Origin: Lingula anatina
Taxonomy: Eukaryota; Brachiopoda; Lingulata; Lingulida; Lingulidae
DNA: 57,492 bases
Assembly: GCF_001039355.2 (NCBI RefSeq)
Contig: NW_019775647.1
Coordinates: 461,419 to 518,910 of the forward strand
Direction of reading: 5' to 3'
Part shown: positions 20,801-33,797 of the stretch, one piece after another
How the letters are laid out: each line of letters begins with the position of its first letter
Numbering within the stretch: the stretch's first letter is position 1
Notes under the pieces: generated by a model
The model's database searches: none
Seen by the model: only the letters and a program-made list of their open reading frames with translations
What the model was told of the DNA's origin: nothing
Translations under genes and position numbers: made by a program

Positions 20801-23800
20801 GCCCTCAAAGATTGGGTCTTTTTAATTGATTTTAAAATGCTTCATGAGTATGTAAATATTTATAACATATAGCATTAGCATGAAAATGATAATATCATGA
20901 CAGGGGGATGGATAAAAGATGATGGTATTAATTAAAAGTGTGTATAGGGGTTTTCGGTAATTTTTTACATAGATTTTTGAATTGTCATGCGTAGCATTGG
21001 CATGCAAATTAGCACACACGCAACACACATGCAAACATACAGACATGCACACAAACAAATACATATACATATATTTTTGCCGTGGAGACTGCAGCTTTAG
21101 CGGAGGTCTGCGCTCTCGGAGTGCTTTTTTGTCAGGGAAATTGAATATTTGAGTAGGGAACAGGATTGGAAATGCTTTCTATTATTTTGACGTTTGCAGT
21201 TTCTCTTCTTGATATGGTGCTACGATTATTGTGATTTATTATATTTTTCCTGCCTAATTAAAGAAGTGTTTGTGTCTTCGAGTTAATGTTTAAATACGCA
21301 ACAGATTTTTTGGAGTTATGTGTACTTCACGAACGCCATTTGCAATAAGATTGTACAAAACACAAAGAACACAGACGTTTATAAAACAGAACAATAATAT
21401 TGTCTTAGAAAATTCAGCAATATCCATTTAAACGCATTGCTTTACCCTCTATAATGCCTCTTGGAAAAAGAGTACGATCCTTAAACTAATTGCCTGGTTC
21501 TAACTATACGTTTTTAAAGTAATAGACGGGAGATATTCATCAAATGCCATCTCTTTTTCAAGAGTAGCTCAAAAACCAGAAACTTTAAATTCCATTGGCA
21601 GCTGTATGCATATATATGCATTAAAAATGTAATATATTTAGAAAAAAGGGAAACGTGTTGTAACGTCCACGAAAAGTTATGATTCGTTTTACATTTATGA
21701 ATGAATATATCGTAGAATACGGGCCTTAAAAGCACCGTATTTTCTGGTAAACACTGGTAACATTTAGTGCATGTATAGCAATCTGATTGACACAAAGGTG
21801 CGGAAATAATATGGCATTAATCACAGTTAATTCATTCTTGTCGGTAGTTTAATTTTTTTTTTTTTTTTTGCTGAGTTAATCATAATATCATAATATATGA
21901 ATTAATGTTTAAGAATAAAATAGACTTAATAATAATAATAATAACGAGACGGAAGTGTAGATGAAAAATGTTTCATATTCGGATGTGTTCAATGAGAAAC
22001 CACTGCTATCGTTAATTGTCCAAACTAAATCTGTGGCTAAATTCAAATGCTCGAGTTTTTATAGGAAATGAAGCGTGCCAGCAAATCGAATGGCAGTAGA
22101 TATCAATCCCAATACATATACTGTTGAATTTAAATACCATTAAATGCTCATTTTTATTAACAAAATAATGAGACCAAATGTAAGTCATTAGAGTTCGGAA
22201 AAGACAAATAATCGTTTATACATGAAGGGCAGAGTACCAGTGCACTGTCGACCATGTTCTTATAATTTCAACACGCAATGTAAGTCAGTATTAATAATTT
22301 GGTTAGGTCCGATAAGTGAACTCTATATATATATATAGTTATTGAACCTCTGGGCACTGCATATGCATACGAATCTCAGGGCAATAGCATTCTTTCTTAA
22401 GCATCTCGAAAATCATTCGTCAGTTTGATTGACGTGCCGGCCCGCCTTTGAGAGATCTGCGTGTTAAATAAGTCCACTTCGCTTACGATCACCAGACCCA
22501 GAGCTCTTAATTAATTGTAATGGAGCCGACTTTCCTGACAGCCGTTCAAAGGAAACCTCAGTGCCAGATTTAATCGCTGAATTTAGACGTGCTTTTAGTG
22601 CAAGAGATGCTCATATTTATTATCGTTGCCATAGTCTTTCCAGAAGGGAAAAAGCAGCACATAGTCAGAGCGGCGAGTAAATATTGAAGTGGTGAGTTAC
22701 ATTATACATTTTGTAATCGTTAAACATGAAGTGTGTTTTACATGTATATACTATACATGTTTGCAGCGATATATGTTCGATTCTGTGTTAGGGATTTTTA
22801 TACTGTATACATAGTAATCGTCCAAAGTGAAAGAAGCGAGGGTCCTTTTGTTTATTCTGGATTTTAGCAAATCTAAGAAAGAAGACGAAAACACGATGCA
22901 TAACAAAATAAAGGGATTGCACGGATTCCATAAACGATGCAATAACAATAACTGGACATGCAAAAAATAAAAACGTGCAACGCTTAAATGATAATTCCAT
23001 CAGCAAGCTCAGATTCTTTCTTAAATATTCGTCTATAATAAGAGCCTGTGGTATCATGGCCAAAGCTATTACTGGACTGCTGCGGCTTGTTCTACAATTC
23101 AAATTACAAGTCACTAAATTGCATCTACCGGGTTGGAAAATTGCGGTATCGAAATAGCCCAGGTTAACCAATACCGTATTTTCGGAATTGCCATGAACCT
23201 GTTCAATCATGCAGTGCGTCAGTATAGGATACACTCTGGTGTCGTAAAACAATTTTGCTATAAATATCTAGAAATATGATTTGCTACCTTTTGATAACTT
23301 TTAATAAGAAAATACAACCTAAATTACTTAGTCACCGCTTAGCGTTTGGCATGCGTAATCGTGCCATGAGATATACATGTACATGTAGTTTCTCAATGCA
23401 CTGTAGATGGCGCCCTGTGGTGGAAGAAATACAGGAGAGATCCTCTTCCCGTCGGTTGCGCTAATGTCCTATGTTGGTTTCTTCAGTTTAAGTGTAATAA
23501 ATCCAGATAGAGGAAAATGTGACTGAAATTAAAACATGAGTTTTGCATATGTGCATGGCTTCAAACGTAAATTACTTTGGGAGGAAGATACATTTTCCCC
23601 ATTAAATTTGCATACCAGACTTCATGTTGTTCAAATTTGAATAGATAACTATTAACATTTATTGCCCTTCTCATCAAAAGCGTATCTCACACCCTGTAGA
23701 TATTTTATTCATATATGTGCCTGGTAATTTTGTATTCGCCAAACATAAAATCATTATATATAGTCAATGTGTGGGCAAACACATATTTTCATATTGAATC

Positions 23801-26660
23801 AGCGTCTAGGCAGGGTTTGGTTGGATGTCAAAACTTATATAAATAGACACTCTTTGGCCGATAGATACATCAAAGGTCCAAACTAAGCCTACGCTTGCCA
23901 AATATCCACTTTGTAATCTCTGAGAATGATGAATATCTGCGGTCACTGTTTCCTTGCTTTGGCAAAACACCAAGGTAACTTGTGTTACGAGGAGGATGTG
24001 GCGTGCCTGGAACGTTCCGTGACCATGAAAGACGTTATAATCAAAGTGTTTTTTGCTGCCTATATAATGTATCAGTTACTGATAAAAAAGTCTATTCAAA
24101 ATTATTCATATGCCTTTTTTATTTTGTTTATTTATTGTTGGACGGGATTTGAAAATGATGTAAATACAGAAGAAGATCGGTGAATTTATTTTCTTATGAA
24201 ATACGCATCTTATCATTAGTGCAAAAATTAAATACTTTTAAAGTAAAACTTCCTTTTTGTTTTATACACTACTCCACGCTCTTCTGCACTCAGGATAGCA
24301 AAGTATATAATATCAGTTTTGCTGTTTTGTAAATTGGCGTGAGACTGCTGTATTATTATCATTATGGCAGTTGGCATGGGTGACGACTACTGTGCCAACT
24401 TTTTAAACCGGTGCCATCGCTTGTTTCTACAGTTTTTTGCGATATGAGTCGGTATCGCTCAGAAAGAAAGATCTGTCCTGCAACCTGCAATGATATTGTG
24501 GTAAAGGCGGTGTATGGTATTTCATATTTTCTTCTTTATGAGGGTTAATAGGCGCAAGAGAGCTGATAAAAGATACGTCGATCTCTCGGGACTGGTAGTC
24601 CAGCTTTAACTTCGCGTGTGCGCTGGACTTCGATCATTCTGATATCCGCCTCGCCAGTTGTTTAGCTTAATCGTCCATACACATATGAAACCCCATATAA
24701 TATTGAAGCACGCCGTGTCCTGTTTTGGTTACGTCAAATTCACCAGTGATTCTGTGTTCTGTTTCCCGTGGATTTAATTTTTTTTTTCTTGTTGACGTTG
24801 TTGTTGAATTAAAATAAATTTACATTCTCAAAAAAATGGAGTTGCATGCCCCTTTTTTTACACGCAGAACCTGGAAGGTTTTCTCACGGTGGCAGAAATC
24901 CAGTTGGCTGCTTTTTTATATTTCCTATCATTTCTTGTGAATTTTCCCGCGGGAGCACGCGTTAAGCCTACGTTTCTGTATGCAGAACGTCAAAACTGTC
25001 GATGCGGGAACTGACTAACTTCATTACCCGTTCTTCACTCAAAGTACCCGAGTCAACTAACTGCGTATAATGGCGAAGGTTAATCATACTCGGTTACGTG
25101 CTCCTTGTGCGATCAACTCTTAATCAAAACCGATTATTACCAAGATGTTGAGATAACATGCAATTACCAAGATGTCATGGTGGTTTATAATTTCAGGTAT
25201 GCCTTTAAAGAGTTAGGGAAGATATACAGAGACACTTTGACATATCTGCCGAGGCTGAGAAAAGACTGGGCCGTGGGTCCACACGATTAAATTGTAATCG
25301 GTCCGAAATGGACATCGACAAATAATGCATTGGAAGGTAAGCATTATTGTTACAAAGTATTATTCCATACAGCAGCGTGCAGAGCCAGGTATCGAAAGAG
25401 AACCTAAGACCGAAAGTTGGTCTTTATTTTTAAGGCAGGGAAATTTGACCCATATCAACTTATACTATTTCAATAGATAAAAGTAAATCGAGCGGTATAC
25501 TTTGGCGATAGAGTCTGTACCCGTACATTTTCTGACGTCCGATGGTGTACTGGTAATTACGCTACACATGGGGTGGGTTGAGTGTTGAGGTTTACGGGTC
25601 CGCTTTCACCAGTTCCTCAAAGGTTGGCTCCTTGCTATTAGGTTAAGTTCATCAGTAAGCCGTTTTGAATATGGGGTTCCATTTAGATAGACATTTTACT
25701 AATACCAAATCCACCGACTTAATTGTCAATCTCTCAAAATGGACTGGTCCAGTTAAATGTTCCGCTCGATGTGAAAAGTGCGTCTCTTTTTAATCTCTCA
25801 CATTGCGTCGCAAAACTATACTGTTCGTACCAAAAGGACCTGATTAAACGGAAGATTTTTTTTAAATTAGTAAACAGACGAAATATTACATTTCAGCTGA
25901 CTTCAAAGCAGATTTGAAACTTGTGCGTTTTAACCCTTTAAAAACGTTCACGTTTAGCAAAGAAATGGATAATTATACTATACCAGTATATGACTCTAGG
26001 CAACCTTAGCTGGTCACAATAATGAGGCAATCAAGGATTGCATTGGTTAGCCAAAAACCCACAGGGGTTTTTACGAGAGAAATCAAATGAGATTTTCTTT
26101 AATAACATAGTTTTTGTGTTTCTTAATTATATATATATATAGTTTTTCTTCGACGTTACCGCGTATATTCTTAACCTCCACAAGGGGCTTATCTAATTGA
26201 TTTGAGATGATGGACGAATATAATGGACATCCTGCAACACTTGCCCTGTCCATTTCCTCCACACGACTTTAATAAGTCCCCTGGGTGTGCGCCTGCTGGC
26301 AAACTGAGAAGAATGAGAAAATTGGAAAATTGTAATTGTTGTAATTAACATCATCAGGAAATTGTCCCTCTAGCGTGTGACTTTTTTCAAAAATAAGATG
26401 GACTGTTAACGTAATTTTAGAATGCATTCCATTGGCTACGCACGCAAGCGTTCTAATTTTGTATTTCGTGTCTTGCGTTTATGTTTTGCTAAACTATTCC
26501 GCTTGTGTATCACGAATGTTTCTTACGGATATTTAAATGTCTATTGTTGGCAATTTTCCTGGATCAATTCAGAGCAGTAACTTAATGATCGATTAGCTTG
26601 ATGTGATGGAAAGATGCCGTGCTTTAATATCCGAATATGTTTTACATTATAAACAATACA

Positions 26661-26662
<2 letters not shown>
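17891..26662. other. Long non-coding interval, no gene seen
   Basis: Nearly 9 kb with only short open frames. The longest (22788-23252 on the minus strand, 154 codons) has no recognisable domain and mixed, low-complexity composition. Contains small TTA/AAT microsatellites (20549-20578, 21930-21946), a T-run at about 21848-21869, and ACATGTACATGT palindromes near 17902 and 23373. GTAAGT donor-like sites near 19195 and 25335 lack a supporting frame. Confidence 0.5.

Positions 26663-26747
<85 letters not shown>
26663..26747. repeat. Compound (TC)n(TA)n microsatellite
   Basis: About 42 bp of perfect TC repeat run directly into about 42 bp of perfect TA repeat. The open frame through it (Ser-Leu then Ile-Tyr) is an artefact. 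Confidence 0.95.
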
Positions 26748-26749
<2 letters not shown>

Positions 26750-27523
26750 TGGCAACTTGAGTTATGTCTAATTATATTTCATCAAAACTTCAATCAGTGG
26801 GAACTGTCATGTTTAGGATACAAGCCACTTTCTGTTGGACGCTCACACAAGTGCATGTTATATGTAACTGAGGCATAAAAATATCCGTTAATATTTTCGA
26901 TATATAACTCTCCGTCAAACGAAAAGGGTTGTTTCTTAAAGGTACCTGTTTCTTTGGTTATAATTGGGAAGGAACCCAATAGAGGACATTCATCAGATAA
27001 GTTCCCGGTTTAACTAATTTCATCATTCATAACGTCACTAATACAGATATGTTTTGTTTATTATTTACATTTTCCAAACATCCCACCTACTCCAATATTC
27101 CTTCCATTGTCTTCAAGACTGACCATGTCAGTTATTCCAAAATGTGTATGTAAGTTTTAACATAAAGCCTTGCAATACTTGCTTTTGAAGGTCTTTTGAA
27201 GCAATATCTCAAAGCATTGCTAAAACAATACGTTATGAAAAAGCATGCATTAGTTTTGTTCAAATACACGGTGTACATGTTATCCCTGTCTACTCACAAT
27301 TTTATAGTACATGGCAGTACAATGAGTTTATCTAGTCAGTGTAGTCTCTTGGGAAATATTAGAAGTAAATGATATATCATAGACACAACAGGTCAAACAC
27401 AACGAACTTCAACGAACATCTCTTTTCATGAATGATACATTATGCTATAGTCTCGTGTAATAATTCACACTACACCATCGGCGCAGTTAGGTGTTGACGT
27501 GCATATTTCATTACGTAGATATA
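26748..27523. other. Non-coding, no gene seen
   Basis: AT-rich, no recognised features. Confidence 0.6.
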
Positions 27524-27929
27524 TAGGGTGGCTCACAAAAACGTTATCTATTTACAAGCTCAATTACTTCAACAGTTTTACAATTTTTGAATTGAAAGTT
27601 TGTACAGGCTTGCGATGCATTATTAACGGTCAACCCTGACAATTTCAAGTGATAAAGTGAAACAGTTTTGATATTCAGTAATACCAAACAAAAATCATTG
27701 ACAGGCTCAAAACTGAAAGATACTGGGACCTGTCCGAAGCCACATAGGCCGGCGCATGGCATTTTTGACTTTTTATTTCAATTTTCCGTTGTACCTAAAC
27801 TAAGAAAGCTGAAGTCATTAAATTTTTGGGACTTTTTTTAAAATAGCATTTTCCTAAAATGAGGCACGCGAGGTTTACGTTTTTCCTCATTATAGACCGC
27901 ACAAACGAGAAGCGCAATGGATCACCCTA
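27524..27929. mobile_element. Possible TA-type MITE
   Basis: About 406 bp bounded by TAGGGTGGCTCA on the left and, in reverse complement, TAGGGTGATCCA on the right (short imperfect inverted termini), with TA at the edges. No second copy here and no transposase; the open frame inside has no known domain. A Tc1/mariner-like origin is a guess from the TA edges. Confidence 0.35.
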
Positions 27930-29832
27930 TCCCACGAAGGAGAAGATCATGCAATTACGCGTCTCAGGTTAAAGCAATCAGACACGTTATTGACTCTGGT
28001 AACGACATTTCTGTGTATCATTTCCCGGAGGGGCCATTGACGCGCGCCTAAGTCATAAATAGTTGACTGATATCCATTGTAATTATTAGAGAGGTGCGCC
28101 TTAAAGATGGACGCGTGTGGTGTTACTATTTTTGATGACATATGCGACACCCTTTTCCCTGGAGAGCAGACCATGTTTGCATCAAGAGAAAAAGTTAAAA
28201 AGTATTAGAAAGACAAGAAATGGCTAATGGTGCTTTTGGGCGTTTACGGAGATAATTGTGCTGTATGGATATTATGCGTACCAGTAAATGCTTTTATATT
28301 AATTAAAAAGACAGCGTCTATTTTTGTTACATATTCCAAATGTTAATATACTAAAACCAGTGCGTTTAGTATTGGTTTGTATTTTAGGCTTCGCACTTAT
28401 ACCAGGACTGCTTATGTTTTTTTTTTTCTTATGTTTATTTGCAAAAACCGATATAAATATAAGTTCATGTTAATAGCTGGAAGTCAATGTGACTTCTATA
28501 TAATAAACGCATGTACAGTGACTGAAACGACACTTATGCGCACTTCCGAGAAGAGTTGAAAAGAAAATACAGATCTATACAAAATATACCAGATAAATTG
28601 AACATGTTTAACCTAGATAAAATTGACAGTCTTAAAAAGAAATAAAATTAATATGACTATTAACAGAAGTTGACCAGATTGCAAGGCTGTTAGAAAGTTA
28701 CTGTCAAACTAAAAGGACCCATCAAACTTGCGTGAGCAAAAGCAATTTTTTCTGCTCACCCGCCTCGTCGTCTGTTTGGATAATTGGGTAGCACCTGGCC
28801 ACCGATACACCATTCCTATTGCAACTCCTGTTCACCCACTGAGGTCATGTTTTGCCATTAACCTCATACGGGAAATTGAGATTAAGATACCGTTATCAAT
28901 TAAGTGTGACCCTTCACTGCTGTTTTTGTTAACGTTAAAATACCGCAGTGGGCGTTCATGTGGTTTAGAACCAATGGAATTAATCTTTAAAAACGCACGC
29001 TGCGCTTGCTTGGTCTTGGTCTATTTGTTCTAGTGGCGACAGTTATAGAGTTAATGCCAGCCGTCATAAGGTGACAGCTGTGCTGATTACAATCGGCTCA
29101 ATCACAGTGGTCTTGCTTGTGGTCAGTCTTGCTGTAGTGTGTATTGATTACAACTTATCAAATTGGCCGATTGCTTGACCACGCTGTGGCCCTTGTATGA
29201 TGAACTTAAAAAGCGTAAAGGTCCTAGTGTACTGGGTGGTTGATGCAGAATCTTGGGTCAGGTTCTCAAAATAGGCTTAAATTGCAAATTGTTCATTGGT
29301 TGAAGATTTATGACTATAGTTTGGTCTACTTGACCCAAGATAAATCAATAATAGTCCAATGATTGCGCATGGTTAAGAACGAGAAAGTAATGGCTATTCT
29401 TTTCTTTTCAGACTTCATAAAAATAACTTCACGTGAGTAAAATACTGTGGCTCTATCATAACCTGAGGCATACCGAATTTTTGGTGTTTAAGTTTAGTCC
29501 AATTTTCAAGTTAAGTAATTTTGTGAACCCGGCTCAGCTAATGCTTTCTGAATGGTTGCTCGTGCTCTTGACCTCGCAGTAGGGAGATTCGATTAAAGAT
29601 GACCCCTGCGAATGCTACTGTAGACCCCTACATTACTCGCGTTCCGCGTGCTACTCGAAACTCGTTAAGATAAAGGGAGCGCTAACCTGCAAATGATGCA
29701 CCGAGAATTGCCCCTCATAAATGATTAAGATAAGACCTCTTCTGTTCGGTGGATAGTACGATTAGAAAGCCTGTTCATTACGGGAGAAAGCCTGTTCATG
29801 ATCGCCCTCCTCTTTATATGTACCTCTCTCTT

Positions 29833-29836
<4 letters not shown>
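27930..29836. other. Non-coding, no gene seen
   Basis: No credible coding frame. Small items: an 11-bp perfect inverted repeat ATCTTGGGTCA / TGACCCAAGAT at 29250-29260 and 29331-29341, and a doubled GAAAGCCTGTTCAT at 29767 and 29786. Confidence 0.55.

Positions 29837-29873
<37 letters not shown>
29837..29873. repeat. (TC)n microsatellite
   Basis: About 18 TC units, preceded by an imperfect CTCTCTTTGTCTGTC lead-in. Confidence 0.9.
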
Positions 29874-29878
<5 letters not shown>

Positions 29879-32466
29879 ATGTGCATTTGTTTAAGTGGCA
29901 AGTAGCAACATTTTGAAATGTGTGTGTCATCAAAGAACCCTCTCGCTATAAAACAAAGTATTATTTTTTCACTTATTATTTCGCACCTCTACAAAGATCG
30001 GGAGGCATATTTTAATAATATTTGAATATCTGATGCCAAATCTTTCGAATCAGTTACATATCTGGTGATTAATTTCTTTTCGATAGTCAACCCCGACACA
30101 TACCATTTGCATAAAACATCCACTCAAACGCAAGTTGGATACTTAATTATTAATGTTAATAAAAAAATTACATAACAGTGATATAGTTTATGTTAAATTA
30201 AAGGAACAGCATACGGAATATTGAAGGATGGAGTGCCGATCTTCAATATTTCAAACCTCAGCATAGAATTGGCACAGATAATGCGTTCCCGTATCATGAC
30301 CGAAGTGAACTTATTTAGTAACAGATCGAGGGGGCGAACAAAGACAGATTCCTCAGTGTGCCGATATTTGACGCCATCAGAAAAAAAAAGAGTCCTTTCT
30401 AATCCAATCAAACGAATTTATAGACGTGCGATCAGAGATAAAGCTAGTGGCGAACATTTATTTTTGCTTTCCCTAATTGATTTACAGCTTGCACCAGGTA
30501 TAGGCCAGTGCGCTGTATTAGCTATCAGAAGAGGGTGTACCGAGTTACATCAAGAGAAGAATGTATATTGGGATGGAAGGTCCCAGATGCATTTGACTGT
30601 TCTCAAAAGTCTTTAATTGTTACATGAACAATGTTGGATACGGAGTTCAAGTCAACTGTCCTCTGACGTCATTGTCTCTTATATTGCATTGCCAAATAAG
30701 AACAGCGCTGGAGGTACTGGAATCGAACAGGTGAAATTTTTATTAATTTATTTATTTTTTTTTAAAAAGACGAAAGAAAGAGCACCTTACAGAGCACTCT
30801 CACCATTTGCTTGATGGAAAATGTTGCAAAACGTCCAATAAACTGATGCTTGCAACATCTTGTGCCATATGGAATAAGTCTTGAAACGACAAAGATGATA
30901 ACGCTACACGCAAATGAACATAAAACGAAAAACTCATCCGTCTATGTCATTGAAAACAAGACGATTATAAACATTTTTCCGTGAAGCGCATGAGTCTTGA
31001 TTGCTTTGAATTAAGAACAGACGTTTTTCTTCAAAAACGAATAAACGAAATAGCCTCACGGGTGCGGGGAACACATTCAGAGGGCCGGGCTAATTAAGAC
31101 ACTTTCTTTGGCCACCAGTATAAACCGGGAATGTTACAAAAAGGACCATAAAACCTGCACGCTCAGTGAACCCGAGTCTTTGAAAGCACACTTAAAACAA
31201 CAGTTTCTTAGAAACCACGGTAATCGCGCTTATAAAATGGAAAATTTTCCCGAGGCAGAACAGTTATCTTCCGGTTAGCGGACAGTGGGATAGGAAAACA
31301 TCGCACAAATAATGCACCTTGCGCGCATACTGGCGTCATTAGCTGCAATCATCCGTAAGATTATAGCTTTCAGGCTTCACCTGATTCGACCCGGCCCCCA
31401 TAAGAACGCGATCAAACGTAAATCCTCTGATTATTTAATAATACCAATTTTCCTGGTCACCACCAGAAAACTCCACCCCCTTGCTTCAGATCCAGAAGGT
31501 CATGCATGCGCGGTTCCGTCTCCAACGGCCTCAACGGACGTGTAGCCTTCAGCAAAGAAGAACTGTCCTTTGCAGGGATCCGTTTAATAGAGATCTTTTC
31601 TGAGGATGGTTCGAAAATAGTAATCCAAAGTTTCTTGCACGGTAGGTAGTGCATCGTCGTATTAGCTCTTGCTGTTAGGTTCAGAGGGTGTTGTTGCAAT
31701 GGGGTGGGTTGCAGATGGTGATTGCATTTAATTGATGATGATTTAGTTGCATTATGTGTATGTGTATGTATGTACGTGTCATATGCACACAGCTTTTCAA
31801 TACCCTCTAAAAATACACGTTACATGTACATTATACGTGATAAAGTTCTTCTTCTTCGCGTGCCATCACCGATGCAGTGTTTGACAAACGTTGATATTTT
31901 GCCAAAGGGTTCTGTTTCTCGCTCATTACCAAAGGTGTCTTGTTGGTTATTCAAAATCAGTAATTCAATACAGTTCACAGGGGTATTTTTATATGAGATA
32001 TTACATTGAATGGGGTTTGTCTTAACTGCGTGCATGGTGACTAAAGACTAATAGAATACTCCCCCAGGAGTCGATGCACTAATGGTATCTATTTACAAAA
32101 ACACGTCCGGATAAGTATTATTAAATCGAAATACAATGTTTCAAGAAGCAGGCGTTGATATTGCTTTTCAATTGTCTGTATATTTCCTGAAGCAATTATC
32201 CGGTCTTGTCAGTTCAACGGTGTTGTTGACATTGATTATATTGGTTACATGTATGTGATTATTCTTAAGTGGAGTTAAATCAACAAAAATGCGCCCAAAC
32301 TCTTTGCTGAGTTGTTGCAATAAAATGCGTGAAATTCAAAGGTTAGGAAAGCAATGATGAGATCTTTAAACCATGTTCAACGAACTATACCGTTGCGTGA
32401 TAATGGGCAATGGATCTATGTATCGCTCGCCATGCGCTGCAGAATTTATGGCCTTTTTGCATGCTC
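29874..32466. other. Non-coding, no gene seen
   Basis: The longest open frame (30221-30616, 131 codons counted from a TTG) lacks an upstream ATG and any recognised domain. A perfect 10-bp hairpin AATATTGAAG / CTTCAATATT with a 14-nt loop lies at 30217-30250. AT-rich otherwise. Confidence 0.5.
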
Positions 32467-32493
32467 AAAAAAAAAAAAAAAAAAAAAAAAAAA
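32467..32493. repeat. Poly(A) run of 27
   Basis: Uninterrupted A27. It could mark the tail of an old retroposed sequence, but nothing recognisable lies upstream. Confidence 0.9.
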
Positions 32494-33609
32494 CGATGTG
32501 TGCATTTGGTATTTATGTAACTACACTTTTTGAAGTGGTCAACGATAGAGGAGAGTACCAGTAAGGGAGAGGGAGAGAGGAGGACAGGGAACTTATTTCA
32601 TACTGGGCATGAGCAGGTATGGCAGATGCCTTTAATTGGGTTTATCACAATAAGCTTGTTACATAGACATTGTATTATTAGCATTTCCCTTAACTCCCAA
32701 AGAGGAAGTCTTGGCAATAATCGAACATCAGCCTAACTGCAATGAAACTGATTAGATTCACTGGGGAGAGTATAGTTTGCCCAAAAACCGGATAATCCAC
32801 AGGCATTTTTGTTCTGCTCGTTTGAAGATTAAGAAAATAAAATTACCAGAATGCAACCACCCATACATATGCGGGTTGGATGTAATTATACCTCAACAAT
32901 GTAAACACACAATGCTAATGTTCACCACATCCCGCGATGCCGTGCGCATCATGCAGGATTCTATTAGTTTCGAAGCCGTTCTATCTTCTTATGTTCTGTA
33001 TGTCAGATGTTCCTTAAGCTTAGTATATTAACAATATACTTTACCGTTTTCATTTCATGTTTAGGTACATTGGAACTTTAAAGGCTGATTAAACACATGT
33101 ACATGTATTGCTTTATTCAGAAATTGTATATTTCTTTGCATGAAATGAAACTTGAATACTGGATGATCACAAGCTGAGTATGTGTATGTGCGTGCATGTA
33201 CGTGCGTGCGCGCACGAGTTGGTGTGTGAGTTTGAGTGTGTGGACATGTATCAAGTGGTATATATTGAGTTTGACAGTCATATATCGTTGAACTTCAATT
33301 TGTTGCATTTTGCAGGGGATTATAATTTATACATCATTTTTTTAAAAAGCACCTGCGATTTTTATTTATTTATTTATTTATTTTTTGGGGGGATGGGGAA
33401 TTTTTGAGTTTTCAATTGATAATACTTTAAGAATAGTTCATTCATGCACCTCAAATACACAACATATGATAGCAATTTAAGAAAACTATTATCAAAGCCA
33501 ATTGGGGTGGCTTATATGAACACCAGCAGTATCTGCCTATGTTCTATCTTTATGATGAATGCAATGAGTTCGTTGAGATATCATACGGTATTGCACAAAG
33601 AAACAGAAA
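32494..33609. other. Non-coding, no gene seen
   Basis: Includes an alternating GT/GC/CA tract at about 33180-33240 (GTGCGTGCATGTACGTGCGT and neighbours), a short TTTA repeat at about 33357-33382, and an ACATGTACATGT palindrome near 33094. Confidence 0.55.
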
Positions 33610-33797
33610 GCGTATGTGTTAAATGTATAAAGTAAACAGCACTTGAAACCCATACATAATGTATAATGTGTCTTCATTTGTATGAAAAATGGTCTAGAAA
33701 GGGTATTTGTTAAATTTATCGAGCGCACAGCACTTGAAACCAACGTATAAATGCATAATGTTTCTGGATCTGTAACACCATCTGTATGAAAAATGGT
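33610..33797. repeat. Two-unit tandem duplication of about 90 bp
   Basis: Unit 1 (33610-33692) and unit 2 (33701-33797) share, in order, GTAT(G/T)TGTTAAAT, ACAGCACTTGAAACC, GCATAATGT or GTATAATGT, and TGTATGAAAAATGG. Unit 2 has an insertion of about 12 bp. Divergence shows the duplication is not recent. Confidence 0.65.

Noticed and set aside
22788-23252. 154-codon minus-strand open frame
   Set aside because: Long for this window, but no recognisable domain, no splice or start support, and ordinary non-coding composition.
26055-26074. Hairpin AAAAACCC / GGGTTTTT, like a bacterial terminator
   Set aside because: The genome is clearly eukaryotic, and the stem is short with no gene upstream.
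30221-30616. 131-codon plus-strand open frame
   Set aside because: Opens on TTG, no domain recognised, and no neighbouring gene structure.
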